A stretch of 64,000 nt of DNA, taken from assembly GCF_001870735.1 (NCBI RefSeq), contig NZ_MORL01000008.1, forward strand, positions 108,901 to 172,900, read 5' to 3'. Position numbers and translations under genes: made by a program. Below, piece after piece: positions 34,001 to 42,775 of the stretch (positions are counted from its first letter, which is position 1; every line of letters begins with the position of its first letter). Source of the stretch: Arsenicibacter rosenii. GTDB lineage: Bacteria > Bacteroidota > Bacteroidia > Cytophagales > Spirosomataceae. A model generated the notes under the pieces. The model ran no database searches, was not told the origin of the DNA, and saw nothing but the letters and a program-made list of their open reading frames with translations.

Positions 34001-36324
34001 CCGTTTGTCGAGTTGTTGGCCGTAGCAGCCGGATCTACTTTGGTACACACCTGATACACAAACGAGCCCGCACCCGCCGCCGGATCAGTTGGCCGGAAAT
34101 TCACGGTGCCATCGGCATTGGCGACAGCGCTGCCGTTGGCGGGCTGCGACACAATACTGACCGATGTCGGGTCAACAATGCCCGACCCGCTCACGATATC
34201 GTTGGTCAGTACCGAAAACGCCTGCGGGCAGGTTGTCTGCGACAGCACATCTGTACACAGGTTTGCGTTGTAGGCAATATTGAAGCTGATGGTCTGATAA
34301 ATTGGCTCTGGCCGGCCGAAGCCATAATACACATCCAGTGAAGCCAGGGCACCCACGGTTGTCCGGTAGCTTAACTCCACCTCATCAAAATCCGACGTTT
34401 GTGTCACAAAGCTTATTTCCTGCCTGGCCTCAGATAAAATCTGGATACTGGCTAAAGCCGGTAACGTGTAGGTTTCCTTGAGCACACCCGCCAGATATGT
34501 CCGGACAGTGATCGTCGGCAGCACGGATGCACTCAACAAGGCCGGATTGGCAATCACGAAGCCGGCCCGATCCCCCTTCGGCGCGGTTCCGCTGAGTTTG
34601 GCCCGGATTGTGGTTGTTCCCCCCACCGACAGGGTTTGATCAATGGTGGCAAAATCGGTTGTTGAGGTAGTCGTGACGTTATTGGGCGTACTTACAGAAC
34701 ACAACAAACACAATCCGTTCTGAGAAACGACCAAGCCTGAGCTTGTCCGTTTTTCACCCGACGACAGCTGGGCAGCCCGCAAGGTAAACGAAGCCGACCC
34801 CGCCGCCGAACTGGCGGGCTGGTACCGTACGGTTCCGTCGCTGTTTACATAAACACGGCCACTCGCCGGTTGGGTCACCACCTGTACCGATGTCGGATCG
34901 ACGGTTCGCAGGGCCGTTGCCGTAAATGAACTCAGGAAGTTGAGCGGCTGGCCACAACCGGCCACGGTTGTCAGTACCGTGTAGCTGGCGGTCGTTGAGG
35001 CGGTACCACCGGTATTGCCGGCAATGGCCGTTAAGGTAACCGGTCCGGCGGGCAGGCTGAACGAACTACATGACCAGTTGCCTCCCCCATCGGCTGTTGT
35101 TGTACAGGACTGACTGTTAGGCCCCAGCAATGTTACACTGGCACCGGCCGTAGCGAGGCCGCTCACCGTCGGGCTACTGGAAATGGTTGCATTTGCCGCC
35201 GGTGTGACAATGCTGATTGTTGGTGGAGCAATCGTTGTAATAGCCACCGTAGCGGATGTGCGGCCGCTGATATTACCGGCCGTAGCCGTAATCGTTACCA
35301 GCCCGACGGGCAAAGACAGGGAGCTGCACGACCAGTTGCCGCTGCCATCGGCCACGACCACGCAGGAGCTGCCGCCCGGCGCCGTCACCGTCACGCTGGT
35401 ATTGGGCGTTGCCGTGCCGCTGACAACCGGTGTCTGGCTGGTTTGTGCATTCGCCGCCGGACTAGTGATGGCAATGGTTGGCAGGGCCACGGCCGTAAAG
35501 CTAACCGTTGCCGTATTGCCCGGTCCGATACTGTTGGCGGAGAGGGCGGTCAGGGTATTTACGCCGGCCGGTAATGTTAGTCCGGTGCAGGTCCAGCCGG
35601 TTCCGGTAACGGTGGCAATGCAGGATTGGCTGCCGGCCGCTAATACGGTAACCGACGATCCGGCGGTTACCGTGCCCGTCACGGTCGGGGTCAGGCTGGT
35701 TAAGCTATTGGGCGTTGGTATGCTGAAGGCAACCACCGGCAACAGGGAGCAGTTAGCCGTACCGACACCGTAGTTTCCGAGCCAGGCATTGGAGATGCCT
35801 GACCGGAGAAAACCGAGGGCCGTCAGGTCATTACCGACGTTGATGGGCTGGCTCGGCGGGTTAGGCTGGAACGGGTCGCTACTGGCCCATACCTCAATCG
35901 CTCCCGCGCAGCTACCGGTGTTCCGGAATGTAAACAGCGGAATCTCCACACCGGCCGCATAAGGGATCGAAGCCCCGAAGCTGGTCAGGCCAAAAATAAA
36001 GTAGTCTTTTGCCGGATTCTGTGATGGTGCCCGGACCGTTGTGTTGTTTGCCCAGGTACTGCTGCCGACATTGGTCAGATTGGCAATGGTTAAACTACCG
36101 GCGGGTGCCACAATCGTAATCTGCCCGCTGTTCGTTTGCTGGTCGGTGCCATTCAGGGTAACCGTACTGGATAAGGAAACCTGATAGGTAATACCGTCGG
36201 ACAGGAGTTTAACGGAGTACCGGATGCCTTGTGCATAACTGCTACTGATGCTAATCAGTACCAGCGCCAGGCCCCACAACCATCGTTTGCTCTTCTGAAG
36301 GTGTAGTAAACGTGCATGTTTCAT
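31069..36324 (-). CDS. Giant multidomain surface protein with Cys-paired Ig-like repeats
   Basis: A 1751-residue exported protein; signal peptide to ~32. Domains: N-terminal beta module (33-192); three Ig-like repeats (~203-452); two cadherin-like fragments (VDPTSVQVVTQPASGRVYVNSDGTVRY at ~476 and again at ~718); two copies of a ~130-residue domain with AGFVI and FDEVELS (~538-670 and ~786-916); a Calx-beta-like stretch (~947-1036); four more Ig-like repeats (~1041-1380). Each Ig repeat has about 85 residues and a conserved Cys...GxWxC pair. Then come an SPGVLSWTINPATG Ig domain (~1385-1478), the LMRDNLR...HRNHLGVMTA module (~1485-1630), and a C-terminal pair of Ca-loop repeats: first degraded, second SDVNLDG intact. 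It ends EEQIP. It lies 83 bases downstream of its paralogue. Confidence 0.8.
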   Translation of the reverse strand: MKHARLLHLQKSKRWLWGLALVLISISSSYAQGIRYSVKLLSDGITYQVSLSSTVTLNGTDQQTNSGQITIVAPAGSLTIANLTNVGSSTWANNTTVRAPSQNPAKDYFIFGLTSFGASIPYAAGVEIPLFTFRNTGSCAGAIEVWASSDPFQPNPPSQPINVGNDLTALGFLRSGISNAWLGNYGVGTANCSLLPVVAFSIPTPNSLTSLTPTVTGTVTAGSSVTVLAAGSQSCIATVTGTGWTCTGLTLPAGVNTLTALSANSIGPGNTATVSFTAVALPTIAITSPAANAQTSQTPVVSGTATPNTSVTVTAPGGSSCVVVADGSGNWSCSSLSLPVGLVTITATAGNISGRTSATVAITTIAPPTISIVTPAANATISSSPTVSGLATAGASVTLLGPNSQSCTTTADGGGNWSCSSFSLPAGPVTLTAIAGNTGGTASTTASYTVLTTVAGCGQPLNFLSSFTATALRTVDPTSVQVVTQPASGRVYVNSDGTVRYQPASSAAGSASFTLRAAQLSSGEKRTSSGLVVSQNGLCLLCSVSTPNNVTTTSTTDFATIDQTLSVGGTTTIRAKLSGTAPKGDRAGFVIANPALLSASVLPTITVRTYLAGVLKETYTLPALASIQILSEARQEISFVTQTSDFDEVELSYRTTVGALASLDVYYGFGRPEPIYQTISFNIAYNANLCTDVLSQTTCPQAFSVLTNDIVSGSGIVDPTSVSIVSQPANGSAVANADGTVNFRPTDPAAGAGSFVYQVCTKVDPAATANNSTNGVTASGISSAVCVGCSVTSATAVGDASLSNFATISLPVGAGGYAFIRTKLSRMAPAGDMAGFVVENTSLVSAELVSSVTINTYKGGFLQETAISTGLLSLSALGGGQYELKFQTTKEFDEIEIRTAPVVGVLSTTRVYYGFARFGRTCTQYNATVNFPAGMAYQCPGAFTFGNCASAATSGTFVVGSPSSGTLTLPLTVNLLGTVTVNVSGSGVTGSSTQTIVSGQTSYTLPFAYDGSAPRFTRTLSVTSGQATGSCSTTINVYVMPTVAINSPAANAQTNLTPTVSGTVTTLASLTVYGPGGQTCTPTVDGAGNWSCSSFVFTPGPVTLTAVTVNEVGSQTVTATFTAVAQPTIAILVPAPNSLTSLTPVVSGTTTIGAAVTLLAPGGQTCTPTVDGAGNWSCNSLTLTGQVTLTAIARNVGGQATTTTTFTAIAAPTLAITAPGPNSLTSTTPLVSGTVTAGSTVTVLATGGQTCVATVVGSSWSCNSLTIPAGANTLTVVAANAGGSTTATTSFTAVAVPAITISEPVANTTTYLTPAVSGTATPNTSVTVLAAGNAACVVTVSGAGNWTCTSLTLTPGPQTVTAIVTNVGGTASATVSFTALNPPCTTPAALSLTPSSVTLNIGDATVISALGGSPGVLSWTINPATGITPATSGTGTSTGSLTFAVAGVYTLTYTATNSTLPPSCTTAQSVSATVNIVVTDPQAVISPKVILGGAYSTATSLMRDNLRSASLLPLVEPYSSSALAGTGFTHVGGGGETTTGSVLSVTGNDAIVDWVFVELRSPSSNTTVIATKSALLQRDGDVVDVDGVSPLRFSVGAGDYYVVVRHRNHLGVMTAATVPLTSTATTVDFTSPATTVYGTNAQQTINSIRALWPGNTNGADNVSGSLKRQIIYQGSNNDLSVVFSQVFLDSGNQSFVPTYIVQKYLTSDVNLDGLLKYQGADNDLQVIFATVLLYPANLSFLATYIVEEQIP

Positions 36325-36407
36325 AAACGATATAATTAAGTTGCTGCATAAACGATATAGTTAATCTACTCATACTCAATCGCACACGAACAGAGCCATG
36401 CCACAGG

Positions 36408-38744
36408 CTAGGGCAGTTGTTCCTGAATAATATGCGACAACGAACTGCTTCCGTTATCCGGATGTAGTAACACATTCAGAAACAGCGTTTGAAGATCATT
36501 GGATGGGCCCTGACTGATGATTCGCCCGTCCATATTCAGATCTCCCGATAAATACTTTGACACAATATAGGTCAGCACACCGTCGACATTCCCGCCATCA
36601 AGCTGCACCTGAGCAAGCAGCAGGCTGGTATCATTATTGGCTCCCTGATAAATAACTGACCGGTTGGTCCCGGCATTTCCTGCCCACAGTACCCGCTTGT
36701 TGGTCGTACCGATCAGCCGCTGCGCCTGTGCGCCATAGGTGTTCACCGATGGTGACGTAAAATCAACGGTAACGGCCGTACTGCTCAGCGTCAATGCCGT
36801 CGCCGTCATTACGCCGAGGTGGTTCCGGTGCCTCACTGCGACATAGTAATTACCGGCCCCGACCGCAAACGGCACCGCCGAAACTCCGTCCCGGGCCACC
36901 ACATCGCCATCGCGCTGTACAAACGCCGACTGGGTAGCAATCACCGTTGAACTACTGCCGGGTGCTCTCAGCTCCAGAAATACCCAGTCGACCACGGCGT
37001 CGTTGCCGGTTGTGCTCAATACACTGCTGGTCGTCATTTCGCCGCCCCCTCCGCCGGTATGCGTAAAGCCGGTACCGACCAGCGCCGACGACGAATACGG
37101 CTCAATCATCGGGATCAAATTCCGGCTCCGCAGGTCGTCACGCATGAGATCGGCTGTCGCCTCATAGGCTCCCCCCAGCAATACTTTCACGCTGACAATT
37201 GCGTAGGGGTCAGTTACCACAATTATGGCGGTAGCGGTTACACTTTGCGCGGTGGTACAACTGGCAGGGCTGGAACTGTTGCTGGCGATAAAGGTCAGGG
37301 TAAACGAGCCGGCGCCGGCAAAGATGAGCCCACCGGTGGTCGTTCCCGTACCGCTTGTGGCCGGGCTTAATCCGGTGGCCGGGTTGACACTCCAGCTGAT
37401 CGTTCCCGGAGATCCGCCGGTTGCGCTAAAATCTGTTATGCTGCCAATGTTCAGTGAGGCCGATACGGGGGTGACGGTTAAGGCAGAGGGTGTGCTACAG
37501 GGCGGGTTCAACGCCGTGAAGCTCACCGTTGCCGAAGCCGTCCCGGCGATGGTTGTGACAACGGCGGTCACCGTGACCGGCCCCGGCGAAAGGGAAAGCG
37601 ATGTACAGGTCCAGCTTCCGGCGCCGCTGGCCGTGACCACACAGGCCGGGTTGCCGGGTGCCAGTACCGTGACACTCGCTCCGGCATTGGCCGTTCCGTT
37701 CACGGCAGGAGTCAGATAGGTCTGCGAGCCCGAAGCCGGCGACAGTATGGTAATCGTTGCGGGTAAATAAACCGTTGCCTGTGCCGTACAGCTCCCGGGG
37801 CCTGAGGCCGAAGTATAGGAAGAAGCGACGGTTAATACCCGCGTACCGGCACTACCTGCGCCGGTGAAGGTAAGCGGCACCGGAATACTGGTTTGCCCGT
37901 TTGTAATGGTAGTTGTATAAGGAAGCGGCACGCTGGTAAAGCCCGTACCGGTTACTGACAACGAAACAATTCCGGACGTCGAACCTGTCACTGGTACAGT
38001 CAGCGTTCCGGATGAGGGCGTACCGGCCACAAAAATCCCTGAAGTCGACGCCGAACCACAGTTGAAGGCAAATGTCCCCAGCGTTTGCCCGCCAAAGGCA
38101 TAGTAATATTCAACACTGTTAAACAAGCTCAGCCCAAGCAAGCTGCTGCCGGTAATAACCAGTTCAACTTCGTCAAAGTCTTTGGTTGTTTTGAAGGCAA
38201 TTTCGCGCTGGGTGTTGCCCAGTAAACCTAATAGATCAAGGCTTAATAACTGCGAACTGGAAACGTCATCCTGTTTCACACCACCTTTGTATGTTTTCAT
38301 ACTCATGGCATTAAACAGATTCACGTTCAGCGTGGAGCCCGTACCGATCACAAGACCGGCATAATCACCTGCTTTTGAGACCGTAGACGACTGTAGTTTT
38401 ACCCTGACTGATGAGGTGATACCCGTCAACAGACTGATTCCTGAAATATTGATAGTGGCAAAGTCAGTTAAGGTCGTGGAAGCAACCGCCGACGCATTGG
38501 ATACGCTATAACCGCACAACAGGCTACAGCCGTTTACGGTGATAGTATACTGCCCGGCCGGGTTTGAGAACTGCGACAGGTTGTTTTTAGTATAGGTTTG
38601 CGGATAGGCATCGAGGCTGAAAAAGAGCAAAAAGAACATAAATGCAACAACAGCCAGACTCCTGTGGGCACATGAATCTGTAGAATAGCCATTCCCTTTG
38701 CTCTTACTGTATATACGCCAAACAATCACCCAATTGTGTAGCAT
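36408..38744 (-). CDS. Large multidomain surface protein, paralogue of the giant protein
   Basis: A 778-residue exported protein. I start at the ATG giving MLHNWVIVW; the longer frame begins with TTG. An extended N-region precedes the hydrophobic signal core (SLAVVAFMFFLLFFSLDAYPQ). It lacks the N-terminal beta module. It has one copy of the AGLVIG / FDEVELV domain, a Calx-beta-like stretch, one Cys-paired Ig repeat (SPASGSQTYLTPAVNG...GSWTC), the SPGTISWSVNPATG Ig domain, the LMRDDLR...HRNHLGVMTA module, and a C-terminal Ca-loop pair. The first loop is degraded (WAGNAGTNRSVIYQG); the second, SGDLNMDG, is intact. It ends QEQLP. It is the first gene of the cluster, so a promoter should lie in the AT-rich spacer upstream. 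Confidence 0.78.
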   Translation of the reverse strand: MLHNWVIVWRIYSKSKGNGYSTDSCAHRSLAVVAFMFFLLFFSLDAYPQTYTKNNLSQFSNPAGQYTITVNGCSLLCGYSVSNASAVASTTLTDFATINISGISLLTGITSSVRVKLQSSTVSKAGDYAGLVIGTGSTLNVNLFNAMSMKTYKGGVKQDDVSSSQLLSLDLLGLLGNTQREIAFKTTKDFDEVELVITGSSLLGLSLFNSVEYYYAFGGQTLGTFAFNCGSASTSGIFVAGTPSSGTLTVPVTGSTSGIVSLSVTGTGFTSVPLPYTTTITNGQTSIPVPLTFTGAGSAGTRVLTVASSYTSASGPGSCTAQATVYLPATITILSPASGSQTYLTPAVNGTANAGASVTVLAPGNPACVVTASGAGSWTCTSLSLSPGPVTVTAVVTTIAGTASATVSFTALNPPCSTPSALTVTPVSASLNIGSITDFSATGGSPGTISWSVNPATGLSPATSGTGTTTGGLIFAGAGSFTLTFIASNSSSPASCTTAQSVTATAIIVVTDPYAIVSVKVLLGGAYEATADLMRDDLRSRNLIPMIEPYSSSALVGTGFTHTGGGGGEMTTSSVLSTTGNDAVVDWVFLELRAPGSSSTVIATQSAFVQRDGDVVARDGVSAVPFAVGAGNYYVAVRHRNHLGVMTATALTLSSTAVTVDFTSPSVNTYGAQAQRLIGTTNKRVLWAGNAGTNRSVIYQGANNDTSLLLAQVQLDGGNVDGVLTYIVSKYLSGDLNMDGRIISQGPSNDLQTLFLNVLLHPDNGSSSLSHIIQEQLP

Positions 38745-39370
38745 GGTCGTAGTTGATTTATGGTGAGTGTTCTTAAGGCACGTCAAAAAGAATACTTTTA
38801 TATACTAAAATTAAATTTTTAGTCACAAGATATTCATATAATCATGATAGCAAGTATACGGTGATTCCGAAACTACAGATTTGTAAATCAAAAAAAATAT
38901 TGATTTTTATGAAGATGCGCCGAACGCTGTTTAGAAATAGCCGGCCTGAATAGTATAAAAGAGTAAACATGGAATGGCATGGTGTCATTAAAAGGCTTAA
39001 AATAAATACTTTAGTAGTATCAATCCTACCCATAAAAAAACAAATACACGTTTTTATTAACCTTTATGCACAAATTAGTATATAATTTTCCATAATCGCC
39101 TTTCCAGATAACAAACGACTGTTGGCAACCTGATTGACTTACCAAAATTCCGCCAGGCCCGTACCAGTCATCGTAGCCCTGAGTCAGATGCTAACATAAA
39201 AAACCAACTAAGCCTACACTAACACGACATCGTAACTAAATACCCTGCGAATAGTCAATAAAGTATCAGGCAAGGGTTGTATATTTGGCGGTTAATGGGT
39301 ATATCAAACAGACTGCTGATAGCAATTCATGGCTGGTACCTAATTACCTACATTCGTAACTAGCAAATTC
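38745..39370. other. AT-rich divergent spacer without a supported gene
   Basis: A 626-base spacer between the divergent surface-protein cluster and the GH63-like gene. It is much richer in A+T than the genes on either side. A short open frame of 63 codons on the minus strand (38842-39033) has no signal or family pattern, so I do not call it. The spacer probably holds the promoters of both flanking units. Confidence 0.6.
39280..39287 (+). promoter_or_regulatory. -7 box upstream of the GH63-like gene
   Basis: TATATTTG is an exact TAnnTTTG match, 84 bases before the ATG of the glycosidase gene. No convincing -33 element is seen. Confidence 0.4.
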
Positions 39371-42043
39371 ATGGCTGCTGCTGAGAAACTACGCATCTAT
39401 GACCGGCCCGACAATAAAGGCTGGAAAAAATGGGGGCCCTATCTGTCAGAACGCTCCTGGGGCACAGTTCGGGAGGATTATAGTCCGTATGGTGATGCAT
39501 GGAACTATGTGACACACGATATGGCCCGTTCCCGCGCTTACCGCTGGGGCGAAGAGGGGATCGGCGGGGTTTCTGATAATAAAGGGTTTATCTGCTTCGC
39601 GCTCGCGTTCTGGAATCATAAGGACAGCATTATCAAAGAACGGCTTTTCGGTTTGGCAGGCCCTGAAGGGAATCATGGTGAAGACGTTAAGGAACTCTAT
39701 TATTACCTTGACAGTACGCCTACCCACTCCTACATGAAGATGCAGTATAAGTATCCTCAGCAGGAGTTCCCGTATAACCGGCTGGTGATCGAAACCATGC
39801 GCCGGTCACGGGTCGACCCTGAATTTGAGCTTACCGATACCGGCATCTTCGATCAGGACGAATATTTCGACATTGTCATCGAGTATGCCAAAGCCGATCA
39901 GAACGACTGGCTGGTGAAGGTTACGGCCACTAACCGCTCCGACAAACCGGCCCCCATTACGCTCCTGCCCACCATCTGGTTCCGGAATGTATGGTCGTGG
40001 GGGTACGAACAGTTTAGCGCCCGCCCGATCCTGAACGGTATTGCCACCAGTCAGATCGAGGTTAATCACCGGCAGCTGGGCAAATACAAGCTCTACTGCG
40101 AGGGTGCCAACGAGCTGCTGTTCTGCGAAAACGAAACGAATACAGAACGGCTTTACGGGCGTGCAAACACCACGGCCTACCCGAAAGACAGCATCAATAA
40201 TTACATCATTACCGGCCGGAAGGAGTTTGTAAACCCCAACCAGATCGGCACCAAGGCCTCGGCGCGTTACGAACGCGTTGTACCGCCAAAACAAAGCACA
40301 ACCATCCGGCTCCGGTTCAGCGATACCACGCACCAGGGAAACCCGTTTGCCTCATTTGATGACATCTTTGAGAAACGGCTGGCGGAGGCTAATGCCTTCT
40401 ATGATGAGCTTCAGCAAAATGTGACCGATCCGGAGCTGCGTGCTATCCAGCGGCAGGCCTACGCCGGTATGCTGTGGAACAAACAGTTCTACTACTATAA
40501 TGTCAACGAATGGCTTAAGGGCGATCCGAAGATGCCGATACCGTTTCAGGGTCGGGTCTATGCCCGGAATGAAAGCTGGCGGCATATGTACACGGCCAAC
40601 ATCCTGTCGATGCCCGACAAGTGGGAATACCCGTGGTTTGCTGCCTGGGATCTGGCCTTCCATACGCTGACCCTCGCCCGGCTCGACCCCCACTTTGCCA
40701 AACGGCAGCTGGCCGTTATTCTGCGCGAATACTACATGCACCCGAACGGACAGATTCCGGCCTACGAATGGAATTTCTCCGACGTAAACCCGCCGGTGCA
40801 CGCGTGGGCAACCTGGCGGGTCTATGAAATCGACCGCGACCTCAACGGAAAAGGGGATATCGGCTTTCTGGAACGCGTTTTCCATAAACTGCTGCTCAAC
40901 TTTACCTGGTGGGTTAACCGCAAGGACGTTGAGGGCAACAATATTTTCGGCGGCGGCTTCCTTGGCCTTGATAACATCGGGGTCTTCGACCGCAGCCAGC
41001 CCCTGCCGATGGGCGGCCGCATTGAACAGGCCGACGGTACCGGCTGGATGGCGATGTATACGCTGAACATGCTCCGGATCTCCTGCGAAATCGCCCTGAC
41101 CCGGCCAGCCTATCAGGACATGGCCAGTAAGTTTTTCGAGCACTTCCTGCACATTGCCTCGGCGATGAACAACCTCGGTAAGCAGCAGATCAGCCTGTGG
41201 GACGAAGAAGATCAGTTCTATTACGATGTGCTGCACACGCCGGACAACAACGCTCGGCTACTGAAAATCCGGTCGATGGTGGGATTGATTCCGCTGTTTG
41301 CCGTTGAAATCCTGGATGAGGAGCTGCTGTCGAAACTGCCTGACTTCAAACGCCGGATTGAGTGGGTACTGACCAACCGCCCGGATCTGGCCTCGTTAAT
41401 TTCCCGCTGGCATGAGCCCGGTAAAGGAGCCACGCACCTGCTTTCGCTCCTGCGCGGTCACCGGATGAAAATGCTGCTGAAGCGGATGTTCGACGAAACC
41501 GAGTTTCTGTCAGACTACGGCATCCGGGCACTGTCGAAATTCCACGAAGAGCATCCGTATGAGTTTGCGCTGAACGGCGAAGTGTTCCGGGTGAAGTATG
41601 TACCGGCCGAATCAGAGACAAGCCTGTTCGGCGGTAACTCAAACTGGCGGGGGCCGGTCTGGTTCCCGGTAAACTTCCTGCTGATCGACTCGCTGCTTAA
41701 ATTTTACCAGTACTACGGCGATGATTTCGAACTGGAATACCCGACCAACTCCGGCGAAATCATGAGTATCAAGGAAGCAACGGTCCGCGTCATCGGCCGG
41801 CTTATCAATATCTTTAAACGGGATGAAAACACCGGGCAGATCCCGGCATTAGGGCAGGTCGGAAAACAGCAGACTGACCCGAATTTTGATGGTCTGTATC
41901 TATTCTACGAATATTTTCACGGCGACAACGGCAGCGGGCTGGGAGCCAGCCACCAAACCGGCTGGACAGGTCTGATTGCCGATCTCATCGAGTATTGGTA
42001 TCAATACCAGAAACAGGGCGTACGGCAACCGGTTACTAAATAA
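39371..42043 (+). CDS. GH63-like (MGH1-type) glycoside hydrolase
   Basis: An 890-residue cytoplasmic-looking protein with no signal peptide. Family-like stretches are WGPYLSERSWGTVREDYSPYGDAWNYVTHDMARSRAYRWGEEGIGG near the start; then a long (alpha/alpha)6-type region with WEYPWFAAWDLAFHTLTLARLDP, GQIPAYEWNFSDVNPPVHAWA, and SNWRGPVWFPVNFLLIDSL. The C-terminal part has the HQTGWTGLIADLIEY helix. These are typical of mannosyl-oligosaccharide-glucosidase-like enzymes of family GH63. The natural substrate is not shown by sequence; an intracellular glucoside or trehalose-type sugar is possible. It ends at a terminator shared with the response regulator. Confidence 0.82.
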   Translation: MAAAEKLRIYDRPDNKGWKKWGPYLSERSWGTVREDYSPYGDAWNYVTHDMARSRAYRWGEEGIGGVSDNKGFICFALAFWNHKDSIIKERLFGLAGPEGNHGEDVKELYYYLDSTPTHSYMKMQYKYPQQEFPYNRLVIETMRRSRVDPEFELTDTGIFDQDEYFDIVIEYAKADQNDWLVKVTATNRSDKPAPITLLPTIWFRNVWSWGYEQFSARPILNGIATSQIEVNHRQLGKYKLYCEGANELLFCENETNTERLYGRANTTAYPKDSINNYIITGRKEFVNPNQIGTKASARYERVVPPKQSTTIRLRFSDTTHQGNPFASFDDIFEKRLAEANAFYDELQQNVTDPELRAIQRQAYAGMLWNKQFYYYNVNEWLKGDPKMPIPFQGRVYARNESWRHMYTANILSMPDKWEYPWFAAWDLAFHTLTLARLDPHFAKRQLAVILREYYMHPNGQIPAYEWNFSDVNPPVHAWATWRVYEIDRDLNGKGDIGFLERVFHKLLLNFTWWVNRKDVEGNNIFGGGFLGLDNIGVFDRSQPLPMGGRIEQADGTGWMAMYTLNMLRISCEIALTRPAYQDMASKFFEHFLHIASAMNNLGKQQISLWDEEDQFYYDVLHTPDNNARLLKIRSMVGLIPLFAVEILDEELLSKLPDFKRRIEWVLTNRPDLASLISRWHEPGKGATHLLSLLRGHRMKMLLKRMFDETEFLSDYGIRALSKFHEEHPYEFALNGEVFRVKYVPAESETSLFGGNSNWRGPVWFPVNFLLIDSLLKFYQYYGDDFELEYPTNSGEIMSIKEATVRVIGRLINIFKRDENTGQIPALGQVGKQQTDPNFDGLYLFYEYFHGDNGSGLGASHQTGWTGLIADLIEYWYQYQKQGVRQPVTK

Positions 42044-42059
42044 CCCTGACTCATAAAAT

Positions 42060-42091
42060 AAAGAGCTGCCAGGCCAACCTGGCAGCTCTTT
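42060..42091. terminator. Bidirectional terminator
   Basis: A perfect 14-bp stem (AAAGAGCTGCCAGG / CCTGGCAGCTCTTT) with a CCAA loop lies between convergent genes. Its A-rich and T-rich sides allow termination in both directions. It overlaps the stop codon of the response-regulator gene. Confidence 0.85.
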
Positions 42092-42566
42092 ACCGTTTGT
42101 AAGGCTGGCGGGGAAGCGTAACAGTCTCCCACCAATATAACCGCATGGTCTGAAAATAAGTCAGCCACTGTTCATATTCCAGCGGCTTGGCAATGTATGA
42201 GTTTGCTCCGAGCTGATACGACCGCTGGATGTCTTCGTCGGCGTTGGATACGCTCAACACAACCACAGGCATGTTGCGGCCAACCGGATACTCTTTAATC
42301 TGACGTAATAATTGCCAGCCTTGCTCCGCTTCAGGCAAATACAAATCCAGCAATACTAACTTTGGCAATTCCTCCTGGTTTTCAACGCATGAATCCAGGT
42401 AAGCCAGCGCTTCTTCGGCATTATCAACACACACAGGCTTAACCTTGTTAAAGCTTTGCTGTAGCGCATACCGGATCAGTACCTGCTGGTCCCGGTTGTC
42501 TTCTACAATTAATACACTTGAATGCTTTTCGGTGCGTTTAGATTCTGATATGACTGGTGAAGTCAT
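42090..42566 (-). CDS. Single-domain response regulator
   Basis: A 158-residue receiver-only protein (CheY/Rcp1-like). It has SVLIVEDNRDQQVLIRYAL with the acidic pair, the phosphoacceptor Asp at 74 (LVLLDLYLP), Ser in VVVLSVSNADED, and Lys in SYIAKPLEYEQW. No output domain is present. I start at MTSPVISESKRTEKHSS; the upstream extension is hydrophobic and unlike the family. It is divergent from the histidine kinase gene, 209 bases away, and the two may work together. Confidence 0.85.
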   Translation of the reverse strand: MTSPVISESKRTEKHSSVLIVEDNRDQQVLIRYALQQSFNKVKPVCVDNAEEALAYLDSCVENQEELPKLVLLDLYLPEAEQGWQLLRQIKEYPVGRNMPVVVLSVSNADEDIQRSYQLGANSYIAKPLEYEQWLTYFQTMRLYWWETVTLPRQPYKR

Positions 42567-42748
42567 GGGCTTTATCGGGGTTTTACCAGACAATAAAAAT
42601 TCATATATTACAAATATAGCTATAAAAACCAAAATGCATTCATTATCCGCACAGTGTTAACTTAAGCTTAAATACATTAACTTGTCGAGGCGAAAATAGT
42701 TCGGGCAATAATCTGGTATTGGTCAGTCAGCCACATTTGTCCGGCTAT

Positions 42749-42756
42749 TACTTTTG
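42749..42756 (+). promoter_or_regulatory. -7 box of the histidine kinase gene
   Basis: TACTTTTG is an exact TAnnTTTG match, 20 bases before the ATG at 42776. Confidence 0.45.
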
Positions 42757-42775
42757 TATAAACGATTTCCGATTG

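Noticed and set aside
35183-35773. A 196-codon plus-strand open frame, and several others opposite the surface-protein genes
   Set aside because: They are mirror frames of the Ala/Thr/Val-rich Ig repeats; the translation is repetitive and has no start signal or family pattern.
27521-38744. A true cellulosome
   Set aside because: No cellulase, scaffoldin with multiple cohesins, or cellulose-binding domain is present; only the general cohesin/dockerin-like layout is suggested.
38842-39033. A 63-codon minus-strand open frame in the AT-rich spacer
   Set aside because: AT-rich sequence with no signal peptide, no family pattern and no matching neighbour.
40352-41236. A 294-codon minus-strand open frame opposite the GH63-like gene
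   Set aside because: Contained in a clear glycosidase gene and without motifs.
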